Positions 37,771-48,329 of a stretch of 64,000 bases of DNA are shown here, piece after piece. Source of the DNA: Thalassospira lucentensis (lineage in GTDB: Bacteria > Pseudomonadota > Alphaproteobacteria > Rhodospirillales > Thalassospiraceae); contig NZ_LPVY01000003.1 in the NCBI RefSeq assembly GCF_001613805.1, positions 1 to 64,000 of the forward strand. Direction: 5' to 3'. Positions within the stretch are counted from its first letter, which is position 1. Every line of letters starts with the position of its first letter. The notes below the pieces were generated by a model. The model was not told where the DNA came from. It searched no databases and saw only the letters and a list, made by a program, of their open reading frames with translations. The translations under genes and the position numbers were made by a program.

Positions 37771-37852
37771 GTGTCGCGTCTGATCGTTAAAGAGAGAGTT
37801 CATGGGCCGCCGTCTGCCATTGGGGCGGGGCGGCTCGCCAAGGGGGTACCTT

Positions 37853-38461
37853 ATGGTCGTACAGGCTTTGGCTTTTTACCTGTTTGCTACTGTCGCGGTT
37901 CTGTCCGCGACTGCGGTTGTGACCGTTCGCAACCCGGTGCATTCGGTACTGCTGCTGATTTTGACATTTTTTAACGCAGCCGGGCTTTTCGTCCTGCTGG
38001 GTGCTGAGTTTCTCGCCATGCTTCTCGTCGTCGTCTATGTCGGCGCGGTCGCGGTTCTGTTCCTGTTCGTCGTCATGATGCTCGACATCAACTTTGTCGA
38101 GATGCGTCAGGGTTTCCTCAACTATCTGCCGATCGGGGTTCTGATCGCGCTGGTGCTGTTTGTGGAACTGGCCTTTGTCGGCGCGGGCTGGGCACTGTCT
38201 GATGACAAGGTTGCGGTTCTGGCGCATCCGACGCCCGCCGGACTGACCAATGTCGAGGCGCTTGGCCAACTGATCTACACCGATTACGCATACATCTTCC
38301 AGGCCGCTGGTCTGGTGCTGCTTGTTGCGATGATTGGCGCAATTGTCCTGACGCTGCGTACCCGTGAAGGTGTCCGCCGTCAGAAAATCTCCGAGCAGGT
38401 CAAACGCGATCGCGCTGACACGCTTGAAGTCAAAAAAGTTCCGGTCGGTAGGGGGATCTGA
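37853..38461 (+). CDS. nuoJ: NADH-quinone oxidoreductase subunit J
   Basis: Membrane subunit (ND6), 202 residues with about five helices. The conserved third helix [27 protein letters not shown] is clear. The start MVVQALAF is chosen because AAGGGGG lies just before it; the frame is open upstream without a good site. The charged C-terminal tail is cytoplasmic. It overlaps nuoK by one base. Confidence 0.95.
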   Translation: MVVQALAFYLFATVAVLSATAVVTVRNPVHSVLLLILTFFNAAGLFVLLGAEFLAMLLVVVYVGAVAVLFLFVVMMLDINFVEMRQGFLNYLPIGVLIALVLFVELAFVGAGWALSDDKVAVLAHPTPAGLTNVEALGQLIYTDYAYIFQAAGLVLLVAMIGAIVLTLRTREGVRRQKISEQVKRDRADTLEVKKVPVGRGI

Positions 38462-38769
38462 TGGAAATCGGTCTTGCACATTATTTGACCGTCGCGGCGA
38501 TCCTTTTCACACTCGGGATCTTTGGCATCTTCATGAACCGCAAGAACGTCATCATCATCATGATGTCGATCGAGCTGATGCTGCTGGCAGTCAATATCAA
38601 CCTTGTCGCGTTCTCGTCGTTCCTTGGCGATCTCGTCGGACAGGTCTTCACCATCTTCGTCCTGACCGTTGCCGCCGCCGAGGCAGCGATCGGTCTTGCG
38701 ATCCTGGTGGTCTATTTCCGTAACCGCGGCACGATTGCGGTTGAAGACATCAACATGATGAAGGGGTAA
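38461..38769 (+). CDS. nuoK: NADH-quinone oxidoreductase subunit K
   Basis: Small membrane subunit (ND4L), 102 residues and three helices. The two buried glutamates used in proton transfer are in [16 protein letters not shown] and [12 protein letters not shown]. It is translationally coupled to nuoJ by a TGATG overlap. Confidence 0.97.
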   Translation: MEIGLAHYLTVAAILFTLGIFGIFMNRKNVIIIMMSIELMLLAVNINLVAFSSFLGDLVGQVFTIFVLTVAAAEAAIGLAILVVYFRNRGTIAVEDINMMKG

Positions 38770-38776
38770 GGCAGAT

Positions 38777-40786
38777 ATGTATCCTCTGATTGTATTCCTG
38801 CCCCTGATCGCTGCCACGATCGCAGGCATCATCACGCTGGCCGGCGCCATGTCGTCCACGTCCGATGCCGGTCACGGTCATGACAGCCACGGCCATCATC
38901 ATCACGGTGTTTCGACGTCTGACCGCATTTCCCAGCTGATTACGGTTGGCGGTGTGGTGACGGCCTTCATCATTTCGATTTTCGCCTTTGTCGATGTTGC
39001 TCTTGGCGGCAACCCGATCACGGTTCAGCTGTTTACCTGGATTTCTTCGGGGAACTTCACGGCCGAATGGGCGCTTCGTTTTGATACGCTGACCTGTGTC
39101 ATGCTGATCGTTGTGACCGGTGTATCGTCGATGGTGCATATCTATTCCATCGGTTACATGTCGCACGATCCCGACAAGCCGCGTTTCATGGCGTATCTGT
39201 CGCTGTTTACCTTTGCCATGCTGATGCTGGTGACCGCAGACAACCTGATCCAGCTGTTCTTTGGCTGGGAAGGGGTGGGGCTTGCGTCCTATCTTCTGAT
39301 CGGTTTCTGGTATTCCAAGCCGTCGGCATCGGCGGCTGCTATCAAGGCATTCATCGTCAACCGTGTTGGTGACTTTGGCTTTGCGCTTGGTATCTTTGCG
39401 GTTTACGTCCTGTTCGACAGCGTTCAGTTCGACGTGATCTTTGGCAATGCCGAAGAAGTTGCCGGAACGACCCTTCTGTTCCTTGGTCATGAGTTTTCGG
39501 CGCTTGAGATCACCTGTTTCCTGCTGTTCATCGGTGCGATGGGCAAATCGGCACAGCTTGGCCTGCATACGTGGCTTCCTGATGCGATGGAAGGTCCGAC
39601 GCCGGTTTCCGCACTTATCCACGCGGCAACCATGGTGACGGCCGGTGTGTTCATGGTCGCGCGCCTGTCGCCGATCTTTGAATATGCCGAAACCACCCTT
39701 GCCATCGTTACGGTTGTCGGCGCATCGACCGCGTTCTTTGCCGCGACGATTGGTTGCGTACAGAACGACATCAAGCGCGTGATCGCCTATTCGACCTGTT
39801 CGCAGCTTGGCTATATGTTCTTTGCCTGCGGCGTGTCGGCCTATTCGGCAGGCGTGTTCCACCTAATGACGCACGGTTTCTTCAAGGCGCTTCTGTTCCT
39901 TGGTGCCGGTTCGGTGATCCATGCGATGTCCGACGAGCAGGACATGCGCAAGATGGGCGGCATCTATAAAATGGTTCCGCTGACCTTTGCGGTGATGATG
40001 GTTGGTACGCTTGCGATTACCGGTTTCCCGGGGCTTGCGGGCTTCTATTCCAAGGACCTTGTCATCGAAAGCGCGTTTGCGGCACATACCGCAGTCGGGA
40101 CCTATGCCTTCTGGGCCGGTATCCTGGCGGCACTGATGACGTCCTTCTATAGCTGGCGCCTGATCTTCATGACCTTCTTTGGCACCCCGCGTGCGGACGA
40201 GCGGACCATGGCCCATGTCCATGAAAGCCCGGCCGTCATGACGCTGCCGCTTCTGTTCCTGACCATCGGCGCGATCTTTGCCGGCTGGTTCGCCAAGGAC
40301 TGGTTCGGTGGTGGTGACTATGAAGAGATGCTGGCGTTCTGGAATGGCGCGATCTTCATGGCCGAAGGTCATCAGGCCCTTGAACATGCTCACCATGTTC
40401 CGGGCTGGGTCAAGCTGGCACCGTTTGTTGCCATGGTATCGGGCTTTGTCATCGCCCTTGTGATGTACAAGCTGGTGCCGTCGCTGCCGCGTCAGTTGGC
40501 CAATACCTTCAACGGTCTGTACCGCTTCGCACTGAACAAATGGTATTTCGACGAGCTTTACGACAAGATTTTCGTCAAGCCTGCCTTCTATCTTGGCTAT
40601 GGCTTCTGGAAATCGGGCGATGGCGCGCTGATCGACGGTGTCGGTCCGGATGGTGTCGCCGCAGCATGCCGTAACATTGCACGTCGTGTCAGCGCCCTTC
40701 AGAGCGGTTTCGTCTATCACTATGCGTTTGCGATGCTGATCGGTATTGCCGCCTTGGTGTCTTACACAATTTGGAAGATGGGTTAA
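38777..40786 (+). CDS. nuoL: NADH-quinone oxidoreductase subunit L
   Basis: Distal antiporter-like proton pump (ND5), 669 residues. It has the core motif [42 protein letters not shown] with the pumping lysine/histidine region, and the long C-terminal lateral helix. Unusual here is a histidine cluster between the first two membrane helices ([13 protein letters not shown], residues 32-44). Seven of 11 residues from 33 to 43 are His, which could bind metal. Confidence 0.97.
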   Translation: MYPLIVFLPLIAATIAGIITLAGAMSSTSDAGHGHDSHGHHHHGVSTSDRISQLITVGGVVTAFIISIFAFVDVALGGNPITVQLFTWISSGNFTAEWALRFDTLTCVMLIVVTGVSSMVHIYSIGYMSHDPDKPRFMAYLSLFTFAMLMLVTADNLIQLFFGWEGVGLASYLLIGFWYSKPSASAAAIKAFIVNRVGDFGFALGIFAVYVLFDSVQFDVIFGNAEEVAGTTLLFLGHEFSALEITCFLLFIGAMGKSAQLGLHTWLPDAMEGPTPVSALIHAATMVTAGVFMVARLSPIFEYAETTLAIVTVVGASTAFFAATIGCVQNDIKRVIAYSTCSQLGYMFFACGVSAYSAGVFHLMTHGFFKALLFLGAGSVIHAMSDEQDMRKMGGIYKMVPLTFAVMMVGTLAITGFPGLAGFYSKDLVIESAFAAHTAVGTYAFWAGILAALMTSFYSWRLIFMTFFGTPRADERTMAHVHESPAVMTLPLLFLTIGAIFAGWFAKDWFGGGDYEEMLAFWNGAIFMAEGHQALEHAHHVPGWVKLAPFVAMVSGFVIALVMYKLVPSLPRQLANTFNGLYRFALNKWYFDELYDKIFVKPAFYLGYGFWKSGDGALIDGVGPDGVAAACRNIARRVSALQSGFVYHYAFAMLIGIAALVSYTIWKMG

Positions 40787-40792
40787 CGGGCG

Positions 40793-42310
40793 ATGAGCGA
40801 TTATCCAATTCTTTCGATCGTCACCTTTTTGCCGCTGATCGGCGCACTGTTTGTGCTGCTGATCCGCGGGGAAGAGGCGAATGTCGCCCGCAACTCCCGT
40901 TGGGTTGCCCTTTGGACGTCGGGCTTTACCTTTGCCGCATCGTTGATGCTTTGGGTGAATTTCGATAGCACCACGGCCGATTTCCAGTTCGTTGAAAAAG
41001 CCGACTGGATGCCGGGCCTGAATATTTCCTATCACATGGGCGTGGATGGCATTTCGATGCTGTTCGTGCTTCTGGCGACCTTCCTGACGCCGATCTGCAT
41101 TCTGTCGGCATGGGAAGCAATCCAGAAACGCGTGAAGGAATACATGATCGCGTTCCTGATCCTGGAAACGATGATGGTCGGTATGTTCAGCGCGCTTGAC
41201 GGTCTGCTGTTCTATCTGTTCTTCGAAGGCGTTCTGATCCCGATGTTCATCATCATCGGTGTCTGGGGCGGTCAGCGTCGTGTTTATGCAGCCTTCAAGC
41301 TGTTCCTTTACACGCTGCTGGGTTCCGTTCTGATGCTGGTTGCGCTGCTTGCGATGTATTTCGATGCAGGCACAACCGACATCCCGACACTGATGGCGCA
41401 TGGTTTCAGCTATAACATGCAGCTTTGGCTGTGGCTGGCGTTCTTTGCATCCTTTGCCGTCAAGGTGCCGATGTGGCCGGTTCACACATGGTTGCCCGAT
41501 GCCCACGTTGAGGCACCGACTGCCGGTTCGGTGATCCTGGCGGGTGTTCTTCTGAAAATGGGTGGTTACGGGTTCCTTCGGTTCTCGTTGCCGATGATGC
41601 CGCTGGCGTCTGAGACCTTTGCCCCGCTGGTGTTCACGCTGTCGATTGTGGCGATCATCTATACGTCGCTGGTCGCGCTTGCACAGCAGGACATGAAAAA
41701 GCTGATTGCCTATTCGTCGGTTGCCCATATGGGTATCGTCACTATCGGTGCCTTCACCTTTAACCAGCATGGCATCGAAGGTTCGATCTTCCAGATGCTG
41801 AGCCACGGTGTGGTTTCCGGTGCATTGTTCCTGTGTGTTGGTGTGGTTTATGACCGCATGCATACCCGCGAGATCGATGCCTATGGTGGCCTTGTGCACC
41901 GTATGCCGGGTTATGCCGTTATCTTCATGTTCTTTACGATGGCGTCTGTCGGTCTTCCGGGGACGGGTGGTTTCGTTGGCGAAATCCTGGCATTGCTGGG
42001 CGCGTTCGAAGCCAATACCTGGGTGGCATTCTTTGCCGCGACCGGTCTGATCCTTGGTGCGGCTTATGCGCTGTATCTTTATCGCCGCATCGTGTTCGGG
42101 GCCCTTACCAAGGAAAATCTTAAATCGATCCTTGATATGAGCCCGCGTGAATGGCTGATCTTCGCACCGCTGGTGATCATCGTTCTGTGGATGGGGGTCT
42201 ATCCGGTCTCCTTCCTCGACATCATGCATGTTTCGGTTGAAAACCTCGTCAACCAGGTCGAAACGGCGCAGGCTGCCGCAGCTCAGGCTGCGCAGCTGGC
42301 GGCGAATTGA
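40793..42310 (+). CDS. nuoM: NADH-quinone oxidoreductase subunit M
   Basis: Second antiporter-like proton pump (ND4), 505 residues with about 14 helices. Conserved glutamate loop [16 protein letters not shown] and the motif [30 protein letters not shown] are present. An Ala/Gln-rich C-terminus ([14 protein letters not shown]) is low complexity. It lies six bases after nuoL. Confidence 0.97.
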   Translation: MSDYPILSIVTFLPLIGALFVLLIRGEEANVARNSRWVALWTSGFTFAASLMLWVNFDSTTADFQFVEKADWMPGLNISYHMGVDGISMLFVLLATFLTPICILSAWEAIQKRVKEYMIAFLILETMMVGMFSALDGLLFYLFFEGVLIPMFIIIGVWGGQRRVYAAFKLFLYTLLGSVLMLVALLAMYFDAGTTDIPTLMAHGFSYNMQLWLWLAFFASFAVKVPMWPVHTWLPDAHVEAPTAGSVILAGVLLKMGGYGFLRFSLPMMPLASETFAPLVFTLSIVAIIYTSLVALAQQDMKKLIAYSSVAHMGIVTIGAFTFNQHGIEGSIFQMLSHGVVSGALFLCVGVVYDRMHTREIDAYGGLVHRMPGYAVIFMFFTMASVGLPGTGGFVGEILALLGAFEANTWVAFFAATGLILGAAYALYLYRRIVFGALTKENLKSILDMSPREWLIFAPLVIIVLWMGVYPVSFLDIMHVSVENLVNQVETAQAAAAQAAQLAAN

Positions 42311-42321
42311 GGGGAATGAAC

Positions 42322-43761
42322 ATGGGAGTTTCTATGCTCAACCTCGGGGCGGCATTGCCCGAAATCTTTATGGCCGTTTCGGCCCTGGCCCTTCTGATGC
42401 TTGGCGTTTTCGCCGGCAAGGACAAGGCATTCCGCACCGTTTCGTGGCTTGCGGTTGCAGCCCAGATCGTCGCCCTTGTGCTGGTGGTTCTGGGGGACGG
42501 CGGGGTGGCATTCTATGGCCAGTTCACGGCCGATGCCTTTGCCAAATTCACCAAGGTGATGATCCTGATCGGTTCGTCGATTGGTATCGTGATGGCGATG
42601 AATTATGCCGAACGCGAAAACATGGCCCGGTTCGAATTCCCGATCCTGATCCTGCTTGCCACGCTTGGCATGATGGCGATGGTATCGGCGACCGACATGC
42701 TGTCGCTGTATCTTGGCCTTGAGCTTCAGTCGCTGGCGCTTTACGTGATTGCGGCGATCCGCCGCGACACGGTTCGCGCCACGGAATCGGGTCTGAAATA
42801 CTTTGTTCTGGGCTCGATTGCATCGGGCATGCTGCTGTATGGCATGTCGATGGTGTATGGCTTTACCGGTTCGACCAACTTTGCCGTTCTTGGCGATGTG
42901 ATCAGTGCAGGCGGCCTTTCGGTCGGGACACTGGTTGGTCTGGCCTTCATGTTTGCCGGTCTGTGCTTCAAGGTTTCCGCGGTTCCGTTCCATATGTGGA
43001 CTCCGGACGTCTATGAAGGTGCACCGACCCCGGTGACGGCGTTCTTTGCCGTCGCGCCGAAGATTGCCGGTCTGGCACTGTTCGTTCGCGTTGCGGTTGG
43101 CCCGTTTGCCGGTGTTGTCGAAGACTGGCAGCAGATCATCGTTCTGGTGTCGATCCTGTCGATGGCATGGGGGTCGTTCGCGGCGCTCCGTCAGGACAAT
43201 ATCAAACGTCTGATGGCCTATTCATCCATCGGTCACGTCGGTTTCGCACTTGTCGGTCTTGCGGCCGGGACGTCCGAAGGTGTTGCGGGTATTCTGGTTT
43301 ATCTGGGTATTTACCTTGTCATGAACCTTGGCACCTTTGCCGTGATCCTTTCGATGCGTCGCAATGACCGCATGGTCGAGGAAATCACCGATCTTGCCGG
43401 TCTGGCCAAGACCAAGCCGCTGATGGCTGCCGTTACCGCGATCCTGATGTTCTCGATGGCCGGTATTCCGCCGCTTGCAGGGTTCTTTGGCAAGTTTTAC
43501 GTGTTCAAGGCAGCGGTTGACGCCGGTCTTGTGACGCTGGCGGTGATCGGTTTGGTGACCTCGGTCGTCAGTGCCTATTATTATCTGCGGATCATCAAGG
43601 TGATGTATTTCGACGAGCCGGTCGAAGCGTTCGACAAGAACGGCACCGAGATGAATGTGATCATGGCGGTTGCGACGGTCATTCTTCTGGCTTTCGTTTT
43701 CTTCCCGAACCCGTTGATGGATAGTGCCGGCGTTGCCGCGACGGCCTTGCTCGGGCAGTAA
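42322..43761 (+). CDS. nuoN: NADH-quinone oxidoreductase subunit N
   Basis: Third antiporter-like proton pump (ND2), about 480 residues. LYLGLELQSLALYVIAAIRRD and AVPFHMWTPDVYEGAPTPVTAFFAVAPK are family hallmarks. The start MGVSMLN is favoured by GAGGGGA six bases upstream; ATG at 42316 is an alternative. It closes the complex I gene set and is followed two bases later by birA. Confidence 0.95.
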   Translation: MGVSMLNLGAALPEIFMAVSALALLMLGVFAGKDKAFRTVSWLAVAAQIVALVLVVLGDGGVAFYGQFTADAFAKFTKVMILIGSSIGIVMAMNYAERENMARFEFPILILLATLGMMAMVSATDMLSLYLGLELQSLALYVIAAIRRDTVRATESGLKYFVLGSIASGMLLYGMSMVYGFTGSTNFAVLGDVISAGGLSVGTLVGLAFMFAGLCFKVSAVPFHMWTPDVYEGAPTPVTAFFAVAPKIAGLALFVRVAVGPFAGVVEDWQQIIVLVSILSMAWGSFAALRQDNIKRLMAYSSIGHVGFALVGLAAGTSEGVAGILVYLGIYLVMNLGTFAVILSMRRNDRMVEEITDLAGLAKTKPLMAAVTAILMFSMAGIPPLAGFFGKFYVFKAAVDAGLVTLAVIGLVTSVVSAYYYLRIIKVMYFDEPVEAFDKNGTEMNVIMAVATVILLAFVFFPNPLMDSAGVAATALLGQ

Positions 43762-43763
43762 GG

Positions 43764-44522
43764 ATGACCAAGCCGACGATCCGGCTTCCGGAAGGTTTTT
43801 ACCTTCATGAACTGGAAGTGATCGACAGCACCAATGAAGAGGCGAAACGCCTTGCTGATAAGGGCGCCCATAGTGGCGCCCTTATTTGGGCCCGCCAACA
43901 GACATCGGGCAGGGGACGGCGCGGCCGCGCATGGTCATCCCCGGTTGGCAATCTTTATTCTTCCCTTTTGCTGCGTCCTGATTGTCCGCTTTTTGAAGCG
44001 GCCAAACTGACATTCCTGGTTGCGGTCGCAATGGCCGAGGCGATTGAGCTGGTCAGTGGCAACCGGATCAGACCGGATTGCAAATGGCCCAATGACCTGA
44101 TGGTCAATGGCCGCAAGATTTCGGGTATTCTTCTGGAAAGTGCATCGAACAACGGTTCGGAAACCGATTATCTGGTGATCGGGGCCGGGGTGAATGTTGC
44201 ATTTTATCCCGATGATGCCGAACGTCCGGCGACGTCGCTTTCAGCCCTTGGCGCGCCGGTATCGGTGGGGGAACTTCTTTCGGCCTATGTCGCGCGGGTG
44301 GCAAGCTGGCTGCCGGTCTGGGAAAAGCAGGGGTTTGCCCCGGTGCGTGAGGCGTGGCTGACACGCGCATACGGTATCGGCGAGCCGGTGATTGCGCGCC
44401 TGACCGAAAGAACGCTTGAGGGCACGTTTGTCGGGCTTGATGATGATGGATCGCTTGTTCTAAGAGAAGCGGGCGGAACCGAGCATCGCGTCGGGGCTGG
44501 CGAAGTGTTCTTTAAAGCATAA
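43764..44522 (+). CDS. birA: Biotin--[acetyl-CoA-carboxylase] ligase (no DNA-binding domain)
   Basis: Attaches biotin to carrier proteins such as AccB. The 252-residue protein has the ATP/biotin loop GRGRRGRAWSSPVGNLY and KWPNDLMVNGRKISGILLE. It lacks the N-terminal helix-turn-helix found in E. coli BirA, so it cannot itself repress biotin genes. It begins two bases after nuoN, the usual alphaproteobacterial arrangement, and is probably read through from the nuo operon. Confidence 0.94.
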   Translation: MTKPTIRLPEGFYLHELEVIDSTNEEAKRLADKGAHSGALIWARQQTSGRGRRGRAWSSPVGNLYSSLLLRPDCPLFEAAKLTFLVAVAMAEAIELVSGNRIRPDCKWPNDLMVNGRKISGILLESASNNGSETDYLVIGAGVNVAFYPDDAERPATSLSALGAPVSVGELLSAYVARVASWLPVWEKQGFAPVREAWLTRAYGIGEPVIARLTERTLEGTFVGLDDDGSLVLREAGGTEHRVGAGEVFFKA

Positions 44523-44557
44523 ATAAACACAGGACGATAACGGGGAGACGAAACATC

Positions 44558-45340
44558 ATGTTGCTGGCGATTGATGCCGGGAATACCAACATCGTTTTCG
44601 CGGTGTTTGACGGCGATACGATCAAGGGGCAGTGGCGCTGTTCAACGACGGTTGAGCGCACGGCGGATGAACTTGGCGTATGGCTGCATCATCTGTTTAC
44701 CCTGTCGGATGTGCCAAAAGACGCGATTACGGGCGCGATCATCGCGACCGTGGTTCCGGCGGCTGAATTCAGCCTTAAAACCCTGTGCCGGCGTTATTTC
44801 AATGTCGAGCCGATGGTGGTCGGCGATCCGGCGGTTGATCTGGATATGAAGATCATCATGGACCGCCCAAGCGAAGTTGGTGCCGACCGGCTGGTCAATG
44901 CGGTTGCGGCCCATCAGCTTTTTGGTGGGCCGCTTGTGGTGCTTGATTTCGGGACGGCAACCACGTTTGACGTGATTGATGAAGAAGGCAATTACCTTGG
45001 CGGTGTGATTGCACCGGGGGTGAACCTTTCGATCAAGGCGCTGCATATGGCGGCGGCCCAGTTGCCGATGGTGGCGATCGAGGCACCGCGCAACGTGATT
45101 GGCAAGAATACGGTCGAGGCGATGCAGTCCGGGGTTTACTGGGGCTATGTCGCGATGATCGAGGGGCTTCTGGCGCGCATTCGCAAGCAGCAGGGCATCG
45201 ATCACATGAAAGTTGTCGCGACCGGCGGGCTGGCACCGCTGTTTACCAAGGCGGTTGACGAGATCGAACATCTGCATGGCGATCTGACGATGCTGGGGCT
45301 TTTGATGATTTATCGCCGCAACAGCGCAAAATCGAACTAG
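44558..45340 (+). CDS. coaX: Type III pantothenate kinase
   Basis: First step of coenzyme A synthesis. The 260-residue ASKHA-fold protein starts MLLAIDAGNTNIVFAVFDG (phosphate loop) and has PSEVGADRLVNAVAA and DFGTATTFDVI. This type needs a monovalent cation and is not feedback-inhibited by CoA. GGGGAG precedes the ATG. Confidence 0.96.
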   Translation: MLLAIDAGNTNIVFAVFDGDTIKGQWRCSTTVERTADELGVWLHHLFTLSDVPKDAITGAIIATVVPAAEFSLKTLCRRYFNVEPMVVGDPAVDLDMKIIMDRPSEVGADRLVNAVAAHQLFGGPLVVLDFGTATTFDVIDEEGNYLGGVIAPGVNLSIKALHMAAAQLPMVAIEAPRNVIGKNTVEAMQSGVYWGYVAMIEGLLARIRKQQGIDHMKVVATGGLAPLFTKAVDEIEHLHGDLTMLGLLMIYRRNSAKSN

Positions 45341-45425
45341 ACTGTTAACCGACATTGACTGTGAAGTGACGCGGGTACGCCCCGTGATCGTATTTCTCAC
45401 CGCTGAAAGACAAGGGTGATCATCC

Positions 45426-47102
45426 GTGGATTTGTATTTGCCGAAAGACGAATTGCTGTTTGTGCCGCTGGGGGGATCTGGCGAAATTGGCATGAACCTC
45501 AATTTGTACGGATATGACGATCAGTGGCTGATGGTCGATATGGGCGTTTCCTTTGGCGAGGAAGGATTGCCCGGCGTCGATGTTGTCATGCCCGATCCGT
45601 CCTTTATCGAGGAACGCAAAGACAAACTTCTTGGCCTTGTTCTGACGCATGCGCATGAGGATCACCTTGGCGCGGTGCCGTATCTTTGGCCGCGGCTGAA
45701 ATGCCCGATCTATGCTACCCCGTTTGCCGCCGAATTCCTGAAGGCCAAACTGGCGGAAACCGATTTTGCCGATCAGGTGCCGATCCATGTGATCGAGCTT
45801 GGCGGGCGGTTCAAAAAGGGGCCGTTTGACATCGAATTCGTCACCATGACCCATTCGATCCTTGAACCCAACGCGCTTGCGATCCGCACCCCCAAGGGGC
45901 TTGTGGTACATACCGGCGACTGGAAATTTGACCCCGATCCCCAGATTGGCGAGGCATCCGACGTCAAGAAGCTTGAGGCGCTTGGCGATGAAGGGGTCAT
46001 GGCGCTGATTTGTGATTCAACCAATGTCTTTTCCGAAGGCCAGACCGGATCGGAAGGCGAGGTTGCCAAGAACCTGTCGAAACTGTTTGCCGAAACGCCG
46101 CAGGGCCGGATTGCGGTTGCGTGTTTTGCCACCAATGTCGCGCGGTTGCAGTCAATTGTTGAAGCAGCACATGAAAACAACCGCTGTGTCGGGCTTGCCG
46201 GACGGTCATTGAACCGTGTGACCGAGGCCGCACGCGCGGTTGGCTATCTGACGTCGTATCCGAACCTTTTGACCGATGAAGACGCGATGGAGGTCCCCAA
46301 GGATCAGGTCTTGCTGATCTGTACCGGGTCGCAGGGCGAACCGCGTGCGGCGATGTCGCGCATTGCCAAGGGGGATCATCCGACCGTGCAGCTTGATCCG
46401 GGCGATACGGTTGTGTTTTCCGCACGTGAAATTCCGGGCAATGAAAAATCCATCGGTTATATCCAGAACCTTTTGATCCGGCGCGGTATCCGCGTGATTA
46501 CCGCGCGCGATGAGCCGATCCATGTATCGGGCCATCCGGGCAGGCAGGATCTGGCGCGGATGTATCAGTTGACCCGCCCCAAAATCCTTGTGCCGGTGCA
46601 TGGTGAAACCCGCCATCTTTGCGAACAGGCTGCCCTTGGCGCGGAATGCCAGATCCCTGAGCAGGTGATCCCGCATGACGGGACGGTCATTCGATTGTCG
46701 CCGGGCAGTGCGCATGTGATTGGCGTTGCCGAAAGCGGCGTGCTTTGCCTTGATGGCGGGCGGTTGCTGAAACGGGATTCCGATACCATCCGCAACCGCA
46801 ATCGCATCGTCTGGAACGGTGTGATGTTCGTGACCGTGGTGCTGAACCAGTTTGGCGAGATGGTCGGCGAGCCGATGATTACGGCACCAAGCCTGTTTGA
46901 CGAGGATGGCGATGATGTCCGCCTTGATCATTTTGCCGCCGAGATTGGCAATCGGGTCGATCAGCTTGACGATGACGAGGTGCTTGACGATGCGGCGGTG
47001 ATCCTTGCGATCCGGCAGGCATTGCGCCGCCCGGTGCGCCAGCGGCTGGGCAAGCGGCCATTGATCGAGGTGCATCTGGTTCGCGTCAACGAGAAGAACT
47101 AG
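45426..47102 (+). CDS. rnj: Ribonuclease J
   Basis: Metallo-beta-lactamase/beta-CASP nuclease acting on mRNA and rRNA ends. The 558-residue protein has the zinc motif THAHEDHLGA (His75, His77, Asp79, His80), a later HTGDWKFD, the beta-CASP domain and HVSGHPGRQDL. It starts from GTG with AAGGG upstream. RNase J alongside an E-type degradosome is normal in alphaproteobacteria. Length is standard. Confidence 0.95.
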   Translation: MDLYLPKDELLFVPLGGSGEIGMNLNLYGYDDQWLMVDMGVSFGEEGLPGVDVVMPDPSFIEERKDKLLGLVLTHAHEDHLGAVPYLWPRLKCPIYATPFAAEFLKAKLAETDFADQVPIHVIELGGRFKKGPFDIEFVTMTHSILEPNALAIRTPKGLVVHTGDWKFDPDPQIGEASDVKKLEALGDEGVMALICDSTNVFSEGQTGSEGEVAKNLSKLFAETPQGRIAVACFATNVARLQSIVEAAHENNRCVGLAGRSLNRVTEAARAVGYLTSYPNLLTDEDAMEVPKDQVLLICTGSQGEPRAAMSRIAKGDHPTVQLDPGDTVVFSAREIPGNEKSIGYIQNLLIRRGIRVITARDEPIHVSGHPGRQDLARMYQLTRPKILVPVHGETRHLCEQAALGAECQIPEQVIPHDGTVIRLSPGSAHVIGVAESGVLCLDGGRLLKRDSDTIRNRNRIVWNGVMFVTVVLNQFGEMVGEPMITAPSLFDEDGDDVRLDHFAAEIGNRVDQLDDDEVLDDAAVILAIRQALRRPVRQRLGKRPLIEVHLVRVNEKN

Positions 47103-47204
47103 GCAGTCCGGGGCGCGGCATACGACCAAAAGGGCAGTTGTCTTTGTCGTGATGCGCGTCCTAGATTGGCGGTGATCGGGCAGATCACATTTCAGGAGTA
47201 GAAC

Positions 47205-47609
47205 ATGATTGGACGGCTGAACCATGTGGCGATTGCGGTGCCGGACCTTGAAGAAGGTATCCGGCTTTATCGCGATGTCCTGGGCGCGAAGGTTTCCGAA
47301 CCGCAGGACGAGCCTGATCATGGGGTGACTGTGGTTTTTGTCGAACTGCCCAACACCAAGATCGAATTGCTTTATCCGCTGGGCGAGGGATCGCCGATAC
47401 AGGGGTTCCTTGATAAAAACACTTCGGGCGGCATTCATCATGTCTGCTATGAGGTTGAGGATATCCTGGCGGCGCGCGATCAGCTTTTGAAAAATGGTGC
47501 GCGCGTGCTGGGCACCGGGGAGCCCAAAACCGGTGCGCATGGCAAGCCGGTTCTGTTCCTGCATCCCAAGGATTTCAACGGGACGCTTGTTGAGCTTGAA
47601 CAGGTTTAA
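47205..47609 (+). CDS. mce: Methylmalonyl-CoA epimerase
   Basis: Interconverts the two methylmalonyl-CoA epimers in the propionyl-CoA to succinyl-CoA route. The 134-residue vicinal-oxygen-chelate protein (LNHVAIAVPDLEEGIRLYRDVLGA) has the metal-binding His (NHVAIAV), a second His in GGIHHVCYEV and a C-terminal Glu (GTLVELEQV). AGGAG is well placed. The mutase is not in the window. Confidence 0.94.
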   Translation: MIGRLNHVAIAVPDLEEGIRLYRDVLGAKVSEPQDEPDHGVTVVFVELPNTKIELLYPLGEGSPIQGFLDKNTSGGIHHVCYEVEDILAARDQLLKNGARVLGTGEPKTGAHGKPVLFLHPKDFNGTLVELEQV

Positions 47610-47663
47610 GTTTCTTTCCCGCCGTATCGGCCCTGATTCCCGCAACCACGAAAAGAGTGCAGC

Positions 47664-47903
47664 ATGAACTGGTTTTCCGCGATCCTTGTTTACATCGTGA
47701 TCTGGTGGCTGGTGCTGTTCATGGTGTTGCCGGTCGGCGTGAAGCGCGAGGAAAATGTCCAGCCCGGCCACGATAGCGGCGCACCGCAAAAGCCGCATAT
47801 GTGGAAGAAGGTTCTGGCGACCAGCCTGATTTCGGCAATTTTGTGGGTGGTGGCGTATTTCGTGATCACCAGTGGCATGATCGAAGTCCGTCCGCCGCAA
47901 TGA
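47664..47903 (+). CDS. DUF1467 small inner-membrane protein
   Basis: 79-residue protein with two membrane helices (about 5-24 and 50-70) joined by a short polar loop. The opening WFSAILVYIVIWWLVLFMVLP(VG) is typical of DUF1467. It is found after mce in many alphaproteobacteria; function unknown. A terminator follows. Confidence 0.88.
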   Translation: MNWFSAILVYIVIWWLVLFMVLPVGVKREENVQPGHDSGAPQKPHMWKKVLATSLISAILWVVAYFVITSGMIEVRPPQ

Positions 47904-47924
47904 GTTTTGGCGCAAGCCGTGTAA

Positions 47925-47962
47925 AAACAAACCCCGCACATTTGCTGCGGGGTTTTTGTTTG
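47925..47962 (+). terminator. Intrinsic terminator after DUF1467 gene
   Basis: Stem AACCCCGCA / TGCGGGGTT with a 7-base loop, preceded by an A-rich and followed by a T-rich stretch. Confidence 0.9.
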
Positions 47963-48009
47963 CAGGGCTGCACAAAAATCACGGGAAAGGGAAGGCGGGC
48001 CGGGATGCG

Positions 48010-48038
48010 GACAAAAAAAAGCAAGATCACAAGGATCT
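48010..48038 (-). terminator. Minus-strand intrinsic terminator of an unknown transcript
   Basis: GCAAGATC-ACAAG-GATCTTGC (48018-48038) is a perfect 8-bp stem. Read on the minus strand it is followed at once by eight T. No annotated minus-strand gene precedes it, so it may end a small RNA. Confidence 0.6.
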
Positions 48039-48329
48039 TGCCAAGATGCTATTTTTATAGCTGTTTTCCCGTAATCTTTTTTTGCTTCCTCCTAAGACCT
48101 GGGCACTTGGCACAGGTTTTATTTCGACGTCGCGCCTGCTTCTTGTATGCTTATTGGCAACAAAGCCTCCCGCAATTTTATGAGCGGCTGCGATACGTCT
48201 TCCGCAACGATCTTGCGCCGTTAGCGGAGGATCAAAAAGCCACATATTTCACTTTTGTGCAAGATGTTTTGACCAATATTCACAGATGATTCGATGCTGC
48301 ACCGCACATAAATAGGATGGACCGGCGAT

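Larger units (their letters stand above)
47904..48329. other. AT-rich gene-free region with a minus-strand terminator
   Basis: After the DUF1467 terminator the sequence is visibly AT-richer than the rest of the window. No convincing gene is seen; short open frames on both strands lack family features. A perfect hairpin at 48018-48038 is followed by eight T on the minus strand, suggesting a transcript running leftward through 48040-48300. Confidence 0.5.

Noticed and set aside
39863-42229. 788-codon open frame antisense to nuoL and nuoM
   Set aside because: It is rich in His, Arg and Gln with no domain sense and mirrors two certain genes; a codon-bias shadow in GC-rich DNA.
48027-48245. 72-codon minus-strand frame ending at the 48-kb terminator
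   Set aside because: No ribosome-binding site and no recognisable features; the terminator is better explained by a small RNA, though a small protein cannot be fully excluded.
48005-48289. Plus-strand frame of about 94 codons (MRTKKSKITR...) in the AT-rich gap
   Set aside because: It reads through the minus-strand terminator hairpin and resembles no known protein; composition is unlike its neighbours.
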